Shown here one piece after another: positions 31,934 to 41,898 of a stretch of DNA of 64,000 bases; position 1 is the stretch's first letter; each line of letters opens with the position of its first letter. The stretch is from assembly GCA_016744775.1 (NCBI GenBank), contig JADGDS010000006.1, positions 62,001 to 126,000 on the forward strand. Reading direction: 5' to 3'. The DNA comes from Candidatus Marithrix sp. (GTDB lineage: Bacteria; Pseudomonadota; Gammaproteobacteria; Beggiatoales; Beggiatoaceae). The notes beneath the pieces are model-generated. The model had not been told where the DNA came from, did not search any database, and saw only the letters and a program-made list of their open reading frames with translations. The translations under genes were made by a program, and so were the position numbers.

Positions 31934-33283
31934 ATGTTTATAAGTGTTTTAGAGCTTTTTAAAATCGGAGTAGGTCCTTCAAGTTCTCATACTATGGGTC
32001 CTATGGTTGCTGCAAAGGATTTTATTGATCGTATTCATAACTGTAATTTAAGGGGTTCTATACGATGTATTCTTAAAGGTTCTTTGGCTTTTACTGGCAA
32101 GGGTCATAATACTGATCGTGCTGTGGCATTGGGACTTTATGCTTATTCTCCTGAAAGTTTGATTGATCAAAATATAGATCTGTTGCTTGAGCGTATTTGG
32201 CAGAATAATTTTTTAGATGATAGTCATACTATTGCCTTTTATCCTAGTGAGGATATTATTTTTGATTTCGGTGAGCCGTTGCCGGAACATCCTAATGCTA
32301 TGATCCTAGAATTGCTTGATCAATCTAAAAAAGTATTGATGTCGGAAACTTATTTTTCTATTGGTGGTGGTTTTATTACTACGCTTGCTGAAATTAGTCA
32401 AGTGGTTGCGCCATTGAAGATGGAATCTGATATTTCTTGTCCATATTCATTTGAGTCGGCAAATTCTATGTTGCAAATGTCTGTTGATAGTGGATTATCC
32501 ATTGCGGAGATGAAGCGAATAAATGAACTTGAATATTTATCTGAGCAGGAATTGAATGATGGATTGGATAAAATCTGGCAAAGTATGCGGATTTGTATTG
32601 AAAAGGGTCTAATAGCTGAAGGTACTTTGCCCGGAGGGCTTGAGGTGTCGAGACGTGCTAAGACTTTGTATGATCAGCTTAATTCTGAAAATGCTAATCT
32701 GAATGATTGGTTGTGTGCCTATGCTATGGCAGTGAATGAAGAAAATGCGGCTGGGCATATGGTTGTAACTGCGCCTACTAATGGTGCGGCTGGAGTGATT
32801 CCGGCTGTGTTGTATTATTTTGTGACTCATGAGTCGGGAACAATAGAACAAGTTAGAAATTTTCTGCTTACAGCTAGTGCTATTGGTGGATTGATTAAAT
32901 ATAAAAGTTCAATTTCTGGAGCTGAAGTGGGATGTCAAGGTGAAGTTGGTTCTGCTGCTTCTATGGCAGCCGCTGGTTTGTGTGCAGTTCGAGGAGGTTC
33001 TGTTTTACAAGTAGAAAATGCAGCAGAAATTGCTCTGGAACATCATTTAGGTATGACTTGCGATCCGGTAAAAGGGTTGGTACAGATTCCTTGTATTGAG
33101 CGAAATGGTTTTGGTGCGATTAAGGCGTACACGGCTGCTTCTCTTTCTATGCGAGGAACTGGTAAACATTTTATGCCATTAGATAATTGTATTGCTGCTA
33201 TGAAACAGACTGGTTTAGATATGTCAGATAAATATAAAGAAACATCATTAGGTGGGCTTGCGGTTAGTTTTACAGAATGTTAA
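31934..33283 (+). CDS. sdaA: L-serine dehydratase (single-chain, iron-sulfur)
   Basis: A 449-residue L-serine ammonia-lyase that converts L-serine to pyruvate and ammonia using a [4Fe-4S] cluster. The N-terminal beta domain has [20 protein letters not shown]. The alpha domain has [15 protein letters not shown], then the cluster-ligand region [20 protein letters not shown] and [18 protein letters not shown], whose cysteines match those known to bind the cluster. Length agrees with the E. coli SdaA/SdaB enzymes. It is a lone gene: a kinase remnant lies upstream and a palindromic repeat downstream. No clear Shine-Dalgarno is seen before the ATG. Confidence 0.96.
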   Translation: MFISVLELFKIGVGPSSSHTMGPMVAAKDFIDRIHNCNLRGSIRCILKGSLAFTGKGHNTDRAVALGLYAYSPESLIDQNIDLLLERIWQNNFLDDSHTIAFYPSEDIIFDFGEPLPEHPNAMILELLDQSKKVLMSETYFSIGGGFITTLAEISQVVAPLKMESDISCPYSFESANSMLQMSVDSGLSIAEMKRINELEYLSEQELNDGLDKIWQSMRICIEKGLIAEGTLPGGLEVSRRAKTLYDQLNSENANLNDWLCAYAMAVNEENAAGHMVVTAPTNGAAGVIPAVLYYFVTHESGTIEQVRNFLLTASAIGGLIKYKSSISGAEVGCQGEVGSAASMAAAGLCAVRGGSVLQVENAAEIALEHHLGMTCDPVKGLVQIPCIERNGFGAIKAYTAASLSMRGTGKHFMPLDNCIAAMKQTGLDMSDKYKETSLGGLAVSFTEC

Positions 33284-33321
33284 AATTAGGGGGTAAATAA
33301 CAGTTGTTGAAAACTTTCACC

Positions 33322-33441
33322 CTCGTTCCCACGCTCCAGCGTGGTAACGCATGAGCAGACGCTCCAGCGTCAAGTGTTTTTGGTTTTACTCGGCGCTGGA
33401 GCGCCAACACATGCGTTACCATGCTGGAGCGTGGGAACGAG
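33322..33441. repeat. CTCGTTCCCACGCTCCAGCG palindromic repeat
   Basis: CTCGTTCCCACGCTCCAGCG opens the left arm and its complement CGCTGGAGCGTGGGAACGAG type sequence closes the right arm at 33441. Sub-units GCTCCAGCGT and GGCGCTGGAGCGCC lie inside. It is the same family as 37435-37596, 41718-41857 and 55813-55934. It occupies the gap between sdaA and the convergent DUF3754 genes. Confidence 0.9.
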
Positions 33442-33480
33442 AGTAAGCATTATTGCTTTTGCTTTATTTGGCTTCATCGC

Positions 33481-34731
33481 TTAGATTTTTTCAGCAGGAG
33501 TAAAAAAATTATCCCATTTTTCATCAATAATAATAGCGGCTTGTTTTAAATCAACAACCTTTAAAACACCAACTTCTTGCTCTATCAAAATATCTTCTTC
33601 ACGTAATTTACGTATTCCATCCGATACTTCAAAATCAATATCTGCTTCATACTTGTCTTTGAGGTATTTTTCAATTTCTTCATCAAGACTTTCCTGAGTA
33701 TGATTTCTATCAGCTTGAGTATAAAGAAAATAATAAGCCAATATTGCTTCTTTAGCTTCCTCTTCTTCAGCCATATCAATCAAACTATTAATCACGCCAC
33801 AATTATTATCCAAAGTATGGAAATACAAATTACGTGATAAAGTCATCATATATTTATTACGCTGATTAAACATCCCCATTATTTGACGAGAAACAACTCC
33901 AATCAAACCTGCCAAAGCACCAATGAATGCCGCCGGATTTATTAAAGCTGCCCCTAATTTAACCAATCCTAGAATTGTACCACCGCCACCAGTTATGCCT
34001 AATTTTATTTTATCGAATAGTTTTAGTCGCACCTGTTGATTAGGAAATAACATTGCTAAATCTGAACGAGGCAGATTTTTAAACAATTTTAAAAAAATAT
34101 GTTTTTCAGAAAACTCTTCAGGCAAATTTTTTCGTGATTTTTTTACTAATTTTCTAGCCTTCTTTTCTGTTTCACCCTCAGCTACTAATTCTTGTACACG
34201 ATCATCCTCTGGTTTAAATTTCAATGATAAAAATAATCGTTTATAAATAGGTATTTCGATTTTATTTTTCTTAAGAAATAAGCTAGTCCAACTACGTGTA
34301 TATTCCTCCATCATAGAAGAACCGCGATAATATACAATCAACTGTTCAAAATCATCTAAATCAACATAAACATTTAACCCATAATATGAATCTGCATTCA
34401 TTGCCACTTCTAAAGCCGGTTTATCAAGAACTTCATAATTACCATTATTAAGCAAGTTAAACATTTCATTAGTCAACTGTTGCAGAGTTTCCTTTTGATT
34501 CTCATTATTATGTTTTCGCACAATAATGTCATTATCAGGATTAAAAGGCATATAGGAATGCTTTAAGGATTCAAGATATTTATGAAACTTATGGTGATAT
34601 AATGAAATCACAATTTCACAAAAATCTTCAAAATTCTGACGCTCTTCATCATTCCAATGAGAAGCAGCTACTAAATCTTCAACAATATCCTGTCTTCCAA
34701 TAGGAATAAAACGTTCTCTTGTATCTATCAT
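33481..34731 (-). CDS. DUF3754 (TMEM143-like) family membrane protein, downstream copy
   Basis: This 416-residue protein resembles the DUF3754/TMEM143 family of unknown function. It begins with RERFIPIGRQDIV, has VDLDDFEQLIVYYRGSS at ~125-140, a conserved middle KLFKNLPRSDLAMLFPNQQVRL, then glycine-rich GITGGGGTILG leading into one or two membrane segments (~250-285). The soluble C-terminus includes SRNLYFHTLDNN and a winged-helix-like DGIRKLREED. It is a tandem duplicate of the gene just upstream, with 6 bases between stop and start, so they form a two-gene operon. The family name is from memory of its motifs; the function is unknown. Confidence 0.75.
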   Translation of the reverse strand: MIDTRERFIPIGRQDIVEDLVAASHWNDEERQNFEDFCEIVISLYHHKFHKYLESLKHSYMPFNPDNDIIVRKHNNENQKETLQQLTNEMFNLLNNGNYEVLDKPALEVAMNADSYYGLNVYVDLDDFEQLIVYYRGSSMMEEYTRSWTSLFLKKNKIEIPIYKRLFLSLKFKPEDDRVQELVAEGETEKKARKLVKKSRKNLPEEFSEKHIFLKLFKNLPRSDLAMLFPNQQVRLKLFDKIKLGITGGGGTILGLVKLGAALINPAAFIGALAGLIGVVSRQIMGMFNQRNKYMMTLSRNLYFHTLDNNCGVINSLIDMAEEEEAKEAILAYYFLYTQADRNHTQESLDEEIEKYLKDKYEADIDFEVSDGIRKLREEDILIEQEVGVLKVVDLKQAAIIIDEKWDNFFTPAEKI

Positions 34732-34737
34732 AATTGT

Positions 34738-35988
34738 TTACATTTCTTCAGCCGGATTAAAAAAATGATCCCATTTTGCATCCATACAAACACAAGCTTG
34801 TTTTAAATCAACAACCTTTAAAATACCATCTTCCTCTGTTAAAATGCCTTCTTCATGTAATTTACGTATTCCATCTGATACTTCAAAATCAATATCTACC
34901 TCATACTTGTCTTTGATATATTTTTCAATTTTTCTATCAAGAGTTTCCTGAGTATGATTCTGATCAGCTTGAGTATAAAGAAAATAATAAGCTAAAATTG
35001 CCTCTTTAGCCTCCTCTTCTTCAGCCACATCAACCAAATTATTAATCACGCCAAAATTATTATCCAAAGTATGGAAATACAAATTACGTGATAAAGTCAC
35101 CATATATTTAGTCTTCTGAGTAAATATATCCATTATTTGACGGAAAATAATTATAATAAAACCAATAACAGAAGCAATCAATGTGATTGGGTTAATAACA
35201 GCAGCAGTAATAATTTTAATTATTCCGAATATGGTACCACCACCACCAGTTAAAGCTAATCTGATTTTATCAAAAATTTTTAATCTAACTTGTTGATTAG
35301 GAAATAACATTTCTAAATCGCTACGAGGAAGATTTTTAAATAATTTTAAAAAAATATGTTCTTCAGAAAATTCTTCAGGCAAATTTTGTCGTGATTTTTG
35401 TACTAACTTTCTAGCCTTTTTTTCTGTTTCACCTTCAGCTACTAATTCTTTTACACGTTCATCTTCTGTTTTAAACTTCAAAAATAAAAATAAACGCTTA
35501 TAAATAGGTATTTCAATTTTCTTTTTCTGAATAAATAAGCTAGTCCAAGTACGTTTATATTCTTCCATCATCGAGGAACCACGATAATATACAACCAATT
35601 GTTCAAAATCATCTAAATCAACATGAACATTTAATCCATAATATGAATCAGCAACCATTGCTTTTTGTAAAGCAGGTTTATCAAGAACTTCATAATTACC
35701 TTTATCAAGCAACTTAACTGTTTCATCAGTCAACTGTTGCAGAATTTGCCTTTGATCTTCATCATTATGTTCCTGCACGATAATGTCATTATCAGGATTA
35801 AAAGGCGTATAACAATGTTTTAAGGATTCAGAATATTTATGAAATTTATAATGATATAAGGCAATAAAAATTTTACAAAATTCATTAAAATTTTGCCGCT
35901 CATCATTATTCCAATGAGAAGCCGCTAATAAATTATCTACAATATCCTGTCTTCCAATAGGGATAAAACGTTCTTTGGTATCTATCAT
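34738..35988 (-). CDS. DUF3754 (TMEM143-like) family membrane protein, upstream copy
   Basis: This protein has the same length (416 residues) and layout as its downstream copy, and roughly three quarters of positions look identical by eye. Conserved blocks include ERFIPIGRQDIV, YYRGSSMMEEY and FKNLPRSDLEMLFPNQQVRL. The membrane stretch is more hydrophobic and differs most (VINPITLIASVIGFIIIIF). Retention of two intact copies with diverged membrane parts suggests that they may form a hetero-oligomer; this is inference. It is the first gene of the pair and is preceded by a palindromic element that separates it from the divergent accD. Confidence 0.75.
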   Translation of the reverse strand: MIDTKERFIPIGRQDIVDNLLAASHWNNDERQNFNEFCKIFIALYHYKFHKYSESLKHCYTPFNPDNDIIVQEHNDEDQRQILQQLTDETVKLLDKGNYEVLDKPALQKAMVADSYYGLNVHVDLDDFEQLVVYYRGSSMMEEYKRTWTSLFIQKKKIEIPIYKRLFLFLKFKTEDERVKELVAEGETEKKARKLVQKSRQNLPEEFSEEHIFLKLFKNLPRSDLEMLFPNQQVRLKIFDKIRLALTGGGGTIFGIIKIITAAVINPITLIASVIGFIIIIFRQIMDIFTQKTKYMVTLSRNLYFHTLDNNFGVINNLVDVAEEEEAKEAILAYYFLYTQADQNHTQETLDRKIEKYIKDKYEVDIDFEVSDGIRKLHEEGILTEEDGILKVVDLKQACVCMDAKWDHFFNPAEEM

Positions 35989-36030
35989 TTTCCTGTTGCT
36001 TTATTGATTAAGGGTAATATTATTACTAAG

Positions 36031-36142
36031 TGATGTTACGCATAAAGGATAAAAGCCCCCCAACCCCCTAAAGGGGGAGCCAGACTGTGCAAGAAATGGT
36101 ACTCCCCCTTTAGGGGGTTGGGGGGCTTGTCTGCGTAACATC
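36031..36142. repeat. Complete TGATGTTACGCA/AGCCCCCC palindromic element
   Basis: The outer ends TGATGTTACGCA (36031) and TGCGTAACATCA (36142) enclose AAGCCCCCCAACCCCC-TAAAGGGGGAG and its complement at 36101-36127. This MITE-like unit of about 112 bp recurs at 52553-52664 with the same outer ends. It lies between divergent genes and contains no ORF. Confidence 0.85.
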
Positions 36143-36187
36143 AGTTACTAAGTGAATTTTATTATAACTAATAACGAATAACTGAAC

Positions 36188-37093
36188 ATGAGTTGGTTTG
36201 AAAAATTATTACCTGCACGTATTAGAACGGACGGTAAAAGTAAACATACAGTACCTGAAGGCGTTTGGAGTAAATGCCCTGTTTGTCAGGCGGTATTATA
36301 TAGCCCCGAATTAGATCGTCATATAAATGTATGCCCGAAATGCACTCATCATTTACGTATTGGCGCACGTAAACGCCTAGAAACTTTTCTTGATCAAGAG
36401 ACACGCGAAGAAATTGGCACTGAATTATCACCTAGTGATCCATTAAAATTTCGTGATAGTAAAAAATATAAAGATCGAATTAGTCAAGCCCAAAAAAATA
36501 CCGGTGAAAAAGACGCACTTTTAGCAATGAAAGGTCAAGTTCATGGTATTCCTTTGGTGGCTTGTGCTTTTGAATTTAAATTTATGGGTGGTTCAATGGG
36601 TAGCGTTGTAGGTGAACGCTTTGTACGTGCTGCCAATATTGCAATTGATAATCATATTCCTTTAGTGTGTTTTTCTGCTAGTGGTGGTGCCCGTATGCAA
36701 GAAGCTTTATTTTCTCTGATGCAGATGAGCAAAACATCTGCCATTTTAAATCGTCTGAATCGAAAAGGCTTACCTTTTATATCGGTTTTAACTGACCCTA
36801 CAATGGGTGGTGTTTCTGCAAGTTTGGCAATGTTAGGCGATATAAATATAGCCGAACCTAATGCATTAATTGGTTTTGCTGGACCACGTGTAATTGAGCA
36901 AACAGTACGTGAAACCTTGCCTGAAGGCTTTCAACGTAGTGAATTTTTGCTTAAACATGGCGTGGTTGATATGATTGTTGATCGTCGTGAAATGCGTGAA
37001 CGTATTGCCTCATTATTAACAATGTTAATGAATCAACCCGTTCCGGGAAAACAGGCTTTGGCAGTCGTTCTTCCTGAAGACGACGCTGATTAA
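36188..37093 (+). CDS. accD: Acetyl-CoA carboxylase carboxyltransferase subunit beta
   Basis: A 301-residue carboxyltransferase beta subunit. With AccA it transfers the carboxyl group from biotin to acetyl-CoA, making malonyl-CoA for fatty-acid synthesis. The N-terminal zinc ribbon is complete: CPVC at ~33-36 and CPKC ~20 residues later. The crotonase-like core has [15 protein letters not shown] and the oxyanion-hole segment ASGGARMQE, followed by [10 protein letters not shown] and [12 protein letters not shown]. Length matches E. coli AccD (304). No folC or trpA neighbours are present. It is flanked by repeat elements on both sides and so stands alone. Confidence 0.97.
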   Translation: MSWFEKLLPARIRTDGKSKHTVPEGVWSKCPVCQAVLYSPELDRHINVCPKCTHHLRIGARKRLETFLDQETREEIGTELSPSDPLKFRDSKKYKDRISQAQKNTGEKDALLAMKGQVHGIPLVACAFEFKFMGGSMGSVVGERFVRAANIAIDNHIPLVCFSASGGARMQEALFSLMQMSKTSAILNRLNRKGLPFISVLTDPTMGGVSASLAMLGDINIAEPNALIGFAGPRVIEQTVRETLPEGFQRSEFLLKHGVVDMIVDRREMRERIASLLTMLMNQPVPGKQALAVVLPEDDAD

Positions 37094-37154
37094 TAACGGT
37101 ATTCACAGGGTTTAGCTATCGCTAAACCCACCCTACATAATTACATGATTTTTT

Positions 37155-37363
37155 CTCGTTCCCACGTTCCAGCATCAATGCCATTACAAGAAAGGGCAAC
37201 CATAAAGGATTGCCCCTACAAAAAAATTTTTGTCATACATCAGGTAGTTTCTCATTAAATTAAAGGCAAACACAAACAATTAATATCATTAATGTATTGT
37301 AGGGGCAATCCCTTGTGGTTGCCCTTTCTCGTAATGGCATTGATGTTGGAACGTGGGAACGAG
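37155..37363. repeat. Inverted repeat with 66-bp arms
   Basis: The arms at 37155-37220 and 37298-37363 are near-perfect complements. Each is a composite of CTCGTTCCCACGTTCCAGC, CAATGCCATTAC and a GGGCAACC...GGATTGCCCCTACA unit. The ~77-bp loop is AT-rich. It lies in the 817-bp gap between accD and nrdA, which holds repeats and no gene. A short hairpin (GGGTTTAGC...GCTAAACCC, ~37108-37130) follows accD and may terminate it. Confidence 0.85.
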
Positions 37364-37434
37364 AAAATAGTTTTTCAGATAAATATTTTGGCCTAAAGAC
37401 CTGACAGGTCTGAAAATATATAGGTGGCTGTTTT

Positions 37435-37702
37435 CTCGTTAGCTTCGCTGACTTCGTATCCCACGCTCCAGCGTGGTAACGCATGTGCTGGCGCTCCAGC
37501 GCCAAGTAAAACCACTAGAATTAGCCAGCACAATAAAAAAATACTTGACGCTGGAGCGTCTGTTCATGCGTTACCACGCTGGAGCGTGGGAACGAGAAAT
37601 CTTAAGAGCCCCCCCCCTTTTTACTAAATAAAGGGGGGGATTAAAACTTTAAGTTAATGATATTGACGCTGGAGCGTGGGATACGCAATCAGCGCAAGCT
37701 AA
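37435..37702. repeat. Two further CTCGTT/CCAGCG palindromic repeats before nrdA
   Basis: 37435-37596 is a full palindrome starting CTCGTTAGCTTCGCTGACT and ending GCGTGGGAACGAG. A homopolymer-rich CCCCCCCC...GGGGGGG pair follows at ~37608-37640. A half-unit GACGCTGGAGCGTGGGATAC...GCAAGCTAAC occupies 37665-37702. From 37703 to 37910 the DNA is AT-rich and probably holds the nrdA promoter; no consensus is called. Confidence 0.8.
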
Positions 37703-37910
37703 CTAGAAAAATATCTTACGCTCTATATTAGTATAACGTATATTTTTAATATTTGGCTGTAGAACCACTAAAAAAAAATTCCTAATATTAACATCCAATT
37801 AAAAATTAGTTCCATCTAATCAAATAGATACAAATTAGCAATTTAATCGCTAGTACTGTATCATTTAATCCAATAATCTTTATAAAACATACATATAACA
37901 AGGGTATTTC

Positions 37911-40900
37911 ATGCAATCTGAAGAATTTGCCGTAATTAGACGAAATGGTAAATTGAGTAATTTTGATCCTAATAAAATTGCCGCCGCAATGAGAAAAACA
38001 TTTTTAGCGGTTGAAGGCGAATCCGCTGATTTATCGGATCGTATCCATCAAATTGTCAATTCTTTAACTACGCAAGTAGTTGAGGGAATTAGTCGGCATT
38101 TACATGAGGAAGGCACGGTACAGATTGAACAAATACAAGATCAAGTTGAATTAGCCCTAATGCGTGGCGGTTATCATAAAGTCGCTCGCGCTTATGTACT
38201 GTATCGTGAGGAACATGCCAATCTTCGTGCTAATAAACCTGAAAAAACCGTAATTCATGTTAAAGCTGAGAATGGGCAATCTTATCCATTAGATGAAGCG
38301 CGTTTACGCGCCTTAGTTACAGAAGCCTGTGCGAATTTAGAGGATGTAAATCCAGAATTTATACTTGAGGAAAGCCTTAAAAATTTATTTGATGGCATTA
38401 ATGAAGCTGATATAAATCACACATTATTAATGAGTACTCGCAGCTGGATTGAAAAAGAACCTAATTACAGCTACGTTGCAGCACGTTTATTATTAGAAAA
38501 GTTGCGTACTGAAACTTTCAAATTTTTAAGTATTAATAAATCAAGTTATAAAGATTATTTTAAGGTTTATATAAATCGCGCGATTAAGCATGAATTATTA
38601 GATCCTCGTTTAGCAGAATTTGATTTAGAAAAGTTGGCTAATGCCTTAGTTACTGAACGTGATTTGCAATTTAGCTTTTTAGGTTTACAAACTTTATATG
38701 ATCGTTACTTTTTGCATTGGGATCAGGCACGATTTGAGTTGCCACAAGCCTTTTTTATGCGCGTAGCAATGGGCTTATCATTGAATGAATCTGATCCTAA
38801 TGAGCGTGCCATAGAGTTTTATAATTTGTTATCTAAATTTGACTTTATGAGCAGCACGCCAACTCTGTTTAATTCTGGTACTTTACGTTCACAAATGTCA
38901 AGCTGTTATTTATCAACAGTTCCAGATGATTTAGATGGTATTTTCAATGCGATTAAAGACAATGCCCTATTATCGAAATTTGCTGGTGGATTGGGTAACG
39001 ATTGGACATCTGTGCGTGGTATGGGTGCCCATATTAAAGGTACAAATGGTAAATCACAAGGCGTAGTACCGTTTTTGAAAGTTGTCAATGATACATTGGT
39101 AGCAGTAAATCAAGGTGGGCGCAGACGCGGATCAGGCTGTGCTTATTTAGAAACATGGCATATTGATATTAACGAATTTTTAGAATTACGTAAAAATACT
39201 GGAGATGAACGTCGTCGCGCTCATGATATGAACAGCTCCAATTGGATACCTGATGAATTTATGATCAGGGTACATGAAAATAAACAATGGACATTATTTT
39301 CTCCAGATGAGGTGCCAGATTTACACGAATTATATGGTGAAGAATTTAAAGCGGCTTATGAAAAATATGAAACAGCGGCTGATGAAGGCAAAATAAAAAT
39401 TTGGAAACGAATTAACGCAGTAGATTTATGGCGCAAAATGCTCACCATGTTATTTGAAACTGGGCATCCTTGGTTTTGCTTTAAAGATCCTTGTAATATA
39501 CGTAGCCCGCAACAACATGTTGGTGTGGTGCATAGTTCTAACTTGTGTTGTATAGCTGCTGATCAGCGCGTTATTTCTGATAGAGGCTTACTAACAATAG
39601 GTGAATTATACAAATTAGGTGGTAAAAATAAGGTTGTTGGTTTAGACGGTGTTTATGATGCGTCTGAAATGCTATTACCTCGCCCTAATGCACCTATGGT
39701 ACAAATAGAAACACAGGAAGGTTATACTCACAAAGTTACACCAGATCATAAAGTTTGGGTAAAAGATAAAGGTTGGGTAGAAGCTCAAAATCTAATTGAA
39801 GATGATAAATTATTAATTCAGCAATTAGAAGGTTTATGGGGACATAAACATAATCCTAAGTTATCTTATCTAATGGGATTGATTGCAGGAGATGGAACTT
39901 TTGGTAAACATCAAGTTTTTATAGATATATGGGAACAAGATTTTGATTTTATAGAAGGTATTACAGAAAAAGTTCACTATTTGCTAGATGGCAATACAGT
40001 ATTAAAAACTACTTCTACCAATACACCTGAATTTAGCATTAATGATAAGCATAAGAGGGCACGTTTAAGCTCCGCACCATTATATCGTTTACTCGAAAAA
40101 TCTGGATTTACACCTGAAAATAAAACTCAAGTTCCAGAACTAATTTGGCAAGGCTCTCGTGAAACTGTAACAGAATATTTGCGTGGACTTTATCAAGCTG
40201 ATGGACATGTTCAAACTGGTAGAGACATAACGACTTTAGTACTTGCGTCTAAAGATTTAAAGTTTATTAAAGATCTACAAATTTTATGGGCGAATTTTGG
40301 TGTTAAAACTTCTATCAATAAAATGCGTGATCACCAATTACAACCATTACCAGATGGTAAAGGTGGCGTAAAAAATTATTGGAGTAAGCCCCTATATAGA
40401 TTATTAATAACTTCTATCCAAGGCTGTAAGATTGCGGAAGAGATTACACATTTAGCAGCGACAAAAAATTCTGAAGCTGCCAAGCAATATTTGGAAAATA
40501 TCAAAAAACAAGGCTATAAACAAAAATTATATGCTAAGTTTAAAGGATTAACTAAATTAGCTAATGAGGATGCGTATTGCCTCATGGTAAATTCCGAAAC
40601 TCACGCTTGGACTGTTAATGGTTTAATTACAAAAAATACTGAAATAACTCTAAATACCAAAGCAAATGAAGAAGTTAGCGTATGCAACCTTGGAAGTGTT
40701 AATCTAGCTGCCCATATTAAGAACGGTCAATTAGACAATGATAAATTGCAATCTACTATTAGCACTGCTATGAGAATGCTAGACAACGTCATTGATCTTA
40801 ATTATTACCCTATTGAATCAGCGCGTACTTCTAATTTACGTCATCGCCCAGTGGGTTTAGGGCTGATGGGTTTCCAAGATGCTTTATACCAGTTACGTAT

Positions 40901-41702
40901 CCCTTATGCAAGCACACAAGCCATAGAATTTGCTGATCAAACACAAGAATTTATTAGTTATTATGCCATATCGGCATCAAGTGATTTAGCCGCTGAACGT
41001 GGTAGTTATTCTAGTTTTGAAGGCTCATTATGGAGTCAAGGTATTTTGCCAATTGATAGCATTAAAAATTTGGCAACAGCGCGTGGTAAATATTTAGAAA
41101 TTTCAACAACTAGCAGTTTAGACTGGGATAGTTTACGTGAACGTGTCAAGAAGGTAGGAATGCGTAATTCTAATACTATGGCAATAGCACCAACTGCCAC
41201 AATTTCAAATATCAGCGGCGTTACACAATCTATTGAACCAACCTATCAGAACTTATATGTAAAGTCAAATTTATCAGGCGAATTTACTATAATTAATCCA
41301 TATTTAGTGCAAGACTTAAAACAGATTGGACTTTGGGATGAAGTCATGATTAATGATTTAAAGTTTTGTGATGGGCGCATTAACGCTATAGAACGAATAC
41401 CAGCCGAAATAAAAAATTTATATGCCACCTCATTTGAAATTGATACTACATGGCTAATAGAGGCAGCATCACGGCGACAAAAATGGATAGATCAAGCGCA
41501 ATCTCTCAACTTATATATATTAGAACCATCAGGGCGTAAACTTGACCAATTATATAAACTAGCTTGGCTACGTGGTCTGAAGACCACTTATTATTTACGG
41601 ACAATGGGTGCAACCCATGTTGAGAAAAACACAATAAGAACAGATACTTCCGCGCCACAAGTTTGTGGATTAGATGATGAAGAATGTGAATCTTGTCAAT
41701 AA
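37911..41702 (+). CDS. nrdA: Class Ia ribonucleoside-diphosphate reductase alpha subunit, with intein
   Basis: The 1,263-residue precursor is a ~900-residue NrdA interrupted by a 363-residue intein (residues 547-909). NrdA reduces ribonucleoside diphosphates with the radical from NrdB. The N-terminus carries two ATP-cone-like regulatory regions (~5-95 and ~110-205), more than the single cone of E. coli. The core shows the substrate-site Cys region SSCYLSTV, GGIGN-like GGLGNDWTS, and after the intein TEITL and VCNLGSVNLA. NATIAP-type TNTMAIAPTATISNISG follows. The tail ends CGLDDEECESCQ with redox cysteines. Spliced extein joins SSNLC to TEITLNT, the active-site loop. It forms an operon-like pair with nrdB, separated by a 140-bp repeat. 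Confidence 0.96.
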   Translation: MQSEEFAVIRRNGKLSNFDPNKIAAAMRKTFLAVEGESADLSDRIHQIVNSLTTQVVEGISRHLHEEGTVQIEQIQDQVELALMRGGYHKVARAYVLYREEHANLRANKPEKTVIHVKAENGQSYPLDEARLRALVTEACANLEDVNPEFILEESLKNLFDGINEADINHTLLMSTRSWIEKEPNYSYVAARLLLEKLRTETFKFLSINKSSYKDYFKVYINRAIKHELLDPRLAEFDLEKLANALVTERDLQFSFLGLQTLYDRYFLHWDQARFELPQAFFMRVAMGLSLNESDPNERAIEFYNLLSKFDFMSSTPTLFNSGTLRSQMSSCYLSTVPDDLDGIFNAIKDNALLSKFAGGLGNDWTSVRGMGAHIKGTNGKSQGVVPFLKVVNDTLVAVNQGGRRRGSGCAYLETWHIDINEFLELRKNTGDERRRAHDMNSSNWIPDEFMIRVHENKQWTLFSPDEVPDLHELYGEEFKAAYEKYETAADEGKIKIWKRINAVDLWRKMLTMLFETGHPWFCFKDPCNIRSPQQHVGVVHSSNLCCIAADQRVISDRGLLTIGELYKLGGKNKVVGLDGVYDASEMLLPRPNAPMVQIETQEGYTHKVTPDHKVWVKDKGWVEAQNLIEDDKLLIQQLEGLWGHKHNPKLSYLMGLIAGDGTFGKHQVFIDIWEQDFDFIEGITEKVHYLLDGNTVLKTTSTNTPEFSINDKHKRARLSSAPLYRLLEKSGFTPENKTQVPELIWQGSRETVTEYLRGLYQADGHVQTGRDITTLVLASKDLKFIKDLQILWANFGVKTSINKMRDHQLQPLPDGKGGVKNYWSKPLYRLLITSIQGCKIAEEITHLAATKNSEAAKQYLENIKKQGYKQKLYAKFKGLTKLANEDAYCLMVNSETHAWTVNGLITKNTEITLNTKANEEVSVCNLGSVNLAAHIKNGQLDNDKLQSTISTAMRMLDNVIDLNYYPIESARTSNLRHRPVGLGLMGFQDALYQLRIPYASTQAIEFADQTQEFISYYAISASSDLAAERGSYSSFEGSLWSQGILPIDSIKNLATARGKYLEISTTSSLDWDSLRERVKKVGMRNSNTMAIAPTATISNISGVTQSIEPTYQNLYVKSNLSGEFTIINPYLVQDLKQIGLWDEVMINDLKFCDGRINAIERIPAEIKNLYATSFEIDTTWLIEAASRRQKWIDQAQSLNLYILEPSGRKLDQLYKLAWLRGLKTTYYLRTMGATHVEKNTIRTDTSAPQVCGLDDEECESCQ
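39549..40637 (+). other. Intein with LAGLIDADG homing endonuclease inside nrdA
   Basis: The 363-residue intein starts at Cys547 (CIAADQRVISDRGLLTIGEL, block A) and has block B GYTHKVTPDHKVWV with the TxxH motif. Two endonuclease motifs follow, LMGLIAGDGTFG and LRGLYQADGHVQ. It ends with block F/G WTVNGLITKN before the +1 Thr. The terminal Asn is present, but the usual penultimate His is Lys, a variation that some active inteins tolerate. Both catalytic acidic residues of the endonuclease appear intact, so mobility may persist. Boundaries are supported by the uninterrupted NrdA sequence around the junction. Confidence 0.93.
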
Positions 41703-41717
41703 CTGATATTACGCACC

Positions 41718-41857
41718 CTCGTTCCCACGCTCCAGCGTGGTAACGCATGAACAGACGCTCCAGCGTCGAGTAAAACCACTGTAATGAACAAGTATAAAAA
41801 AACACTCGACGCTGGAGCGTCTGTTCATGCGTTACCACGCTGGAGCATGGGAACGAG
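41718..41857. repeat. CTCGTTCCCACGCTCCAGCG palindrome between nrdA and nrdB
   Basis: A full copy of the dispersed palindrome. The arms CTCGTTCCCACGCTCCAGCG + TGGTAACGCATGAACAGACG and their complement are separated by ~35 bases containing ACTGTAATGAACAAG. It sits in the 196-bp gap within the nrdA-nrdB pair and could affect transcript stability between the subunits. Confidence 0.88.
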
Positions 41858-41898
41858 AAAATAAGAATAAATAAATACACTTAAATTATGGAGAAATC

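Noticed and set aside
37424..37627. ORFs in the accD-nrdA gap (37260-37505 minus, 37424-37627 plus) with ALPRWSVGTR-like peptides
   Set aside because: They are translations of the GC-rich palindromic repeats. The same peptide arises from another copy at 55701-55949.
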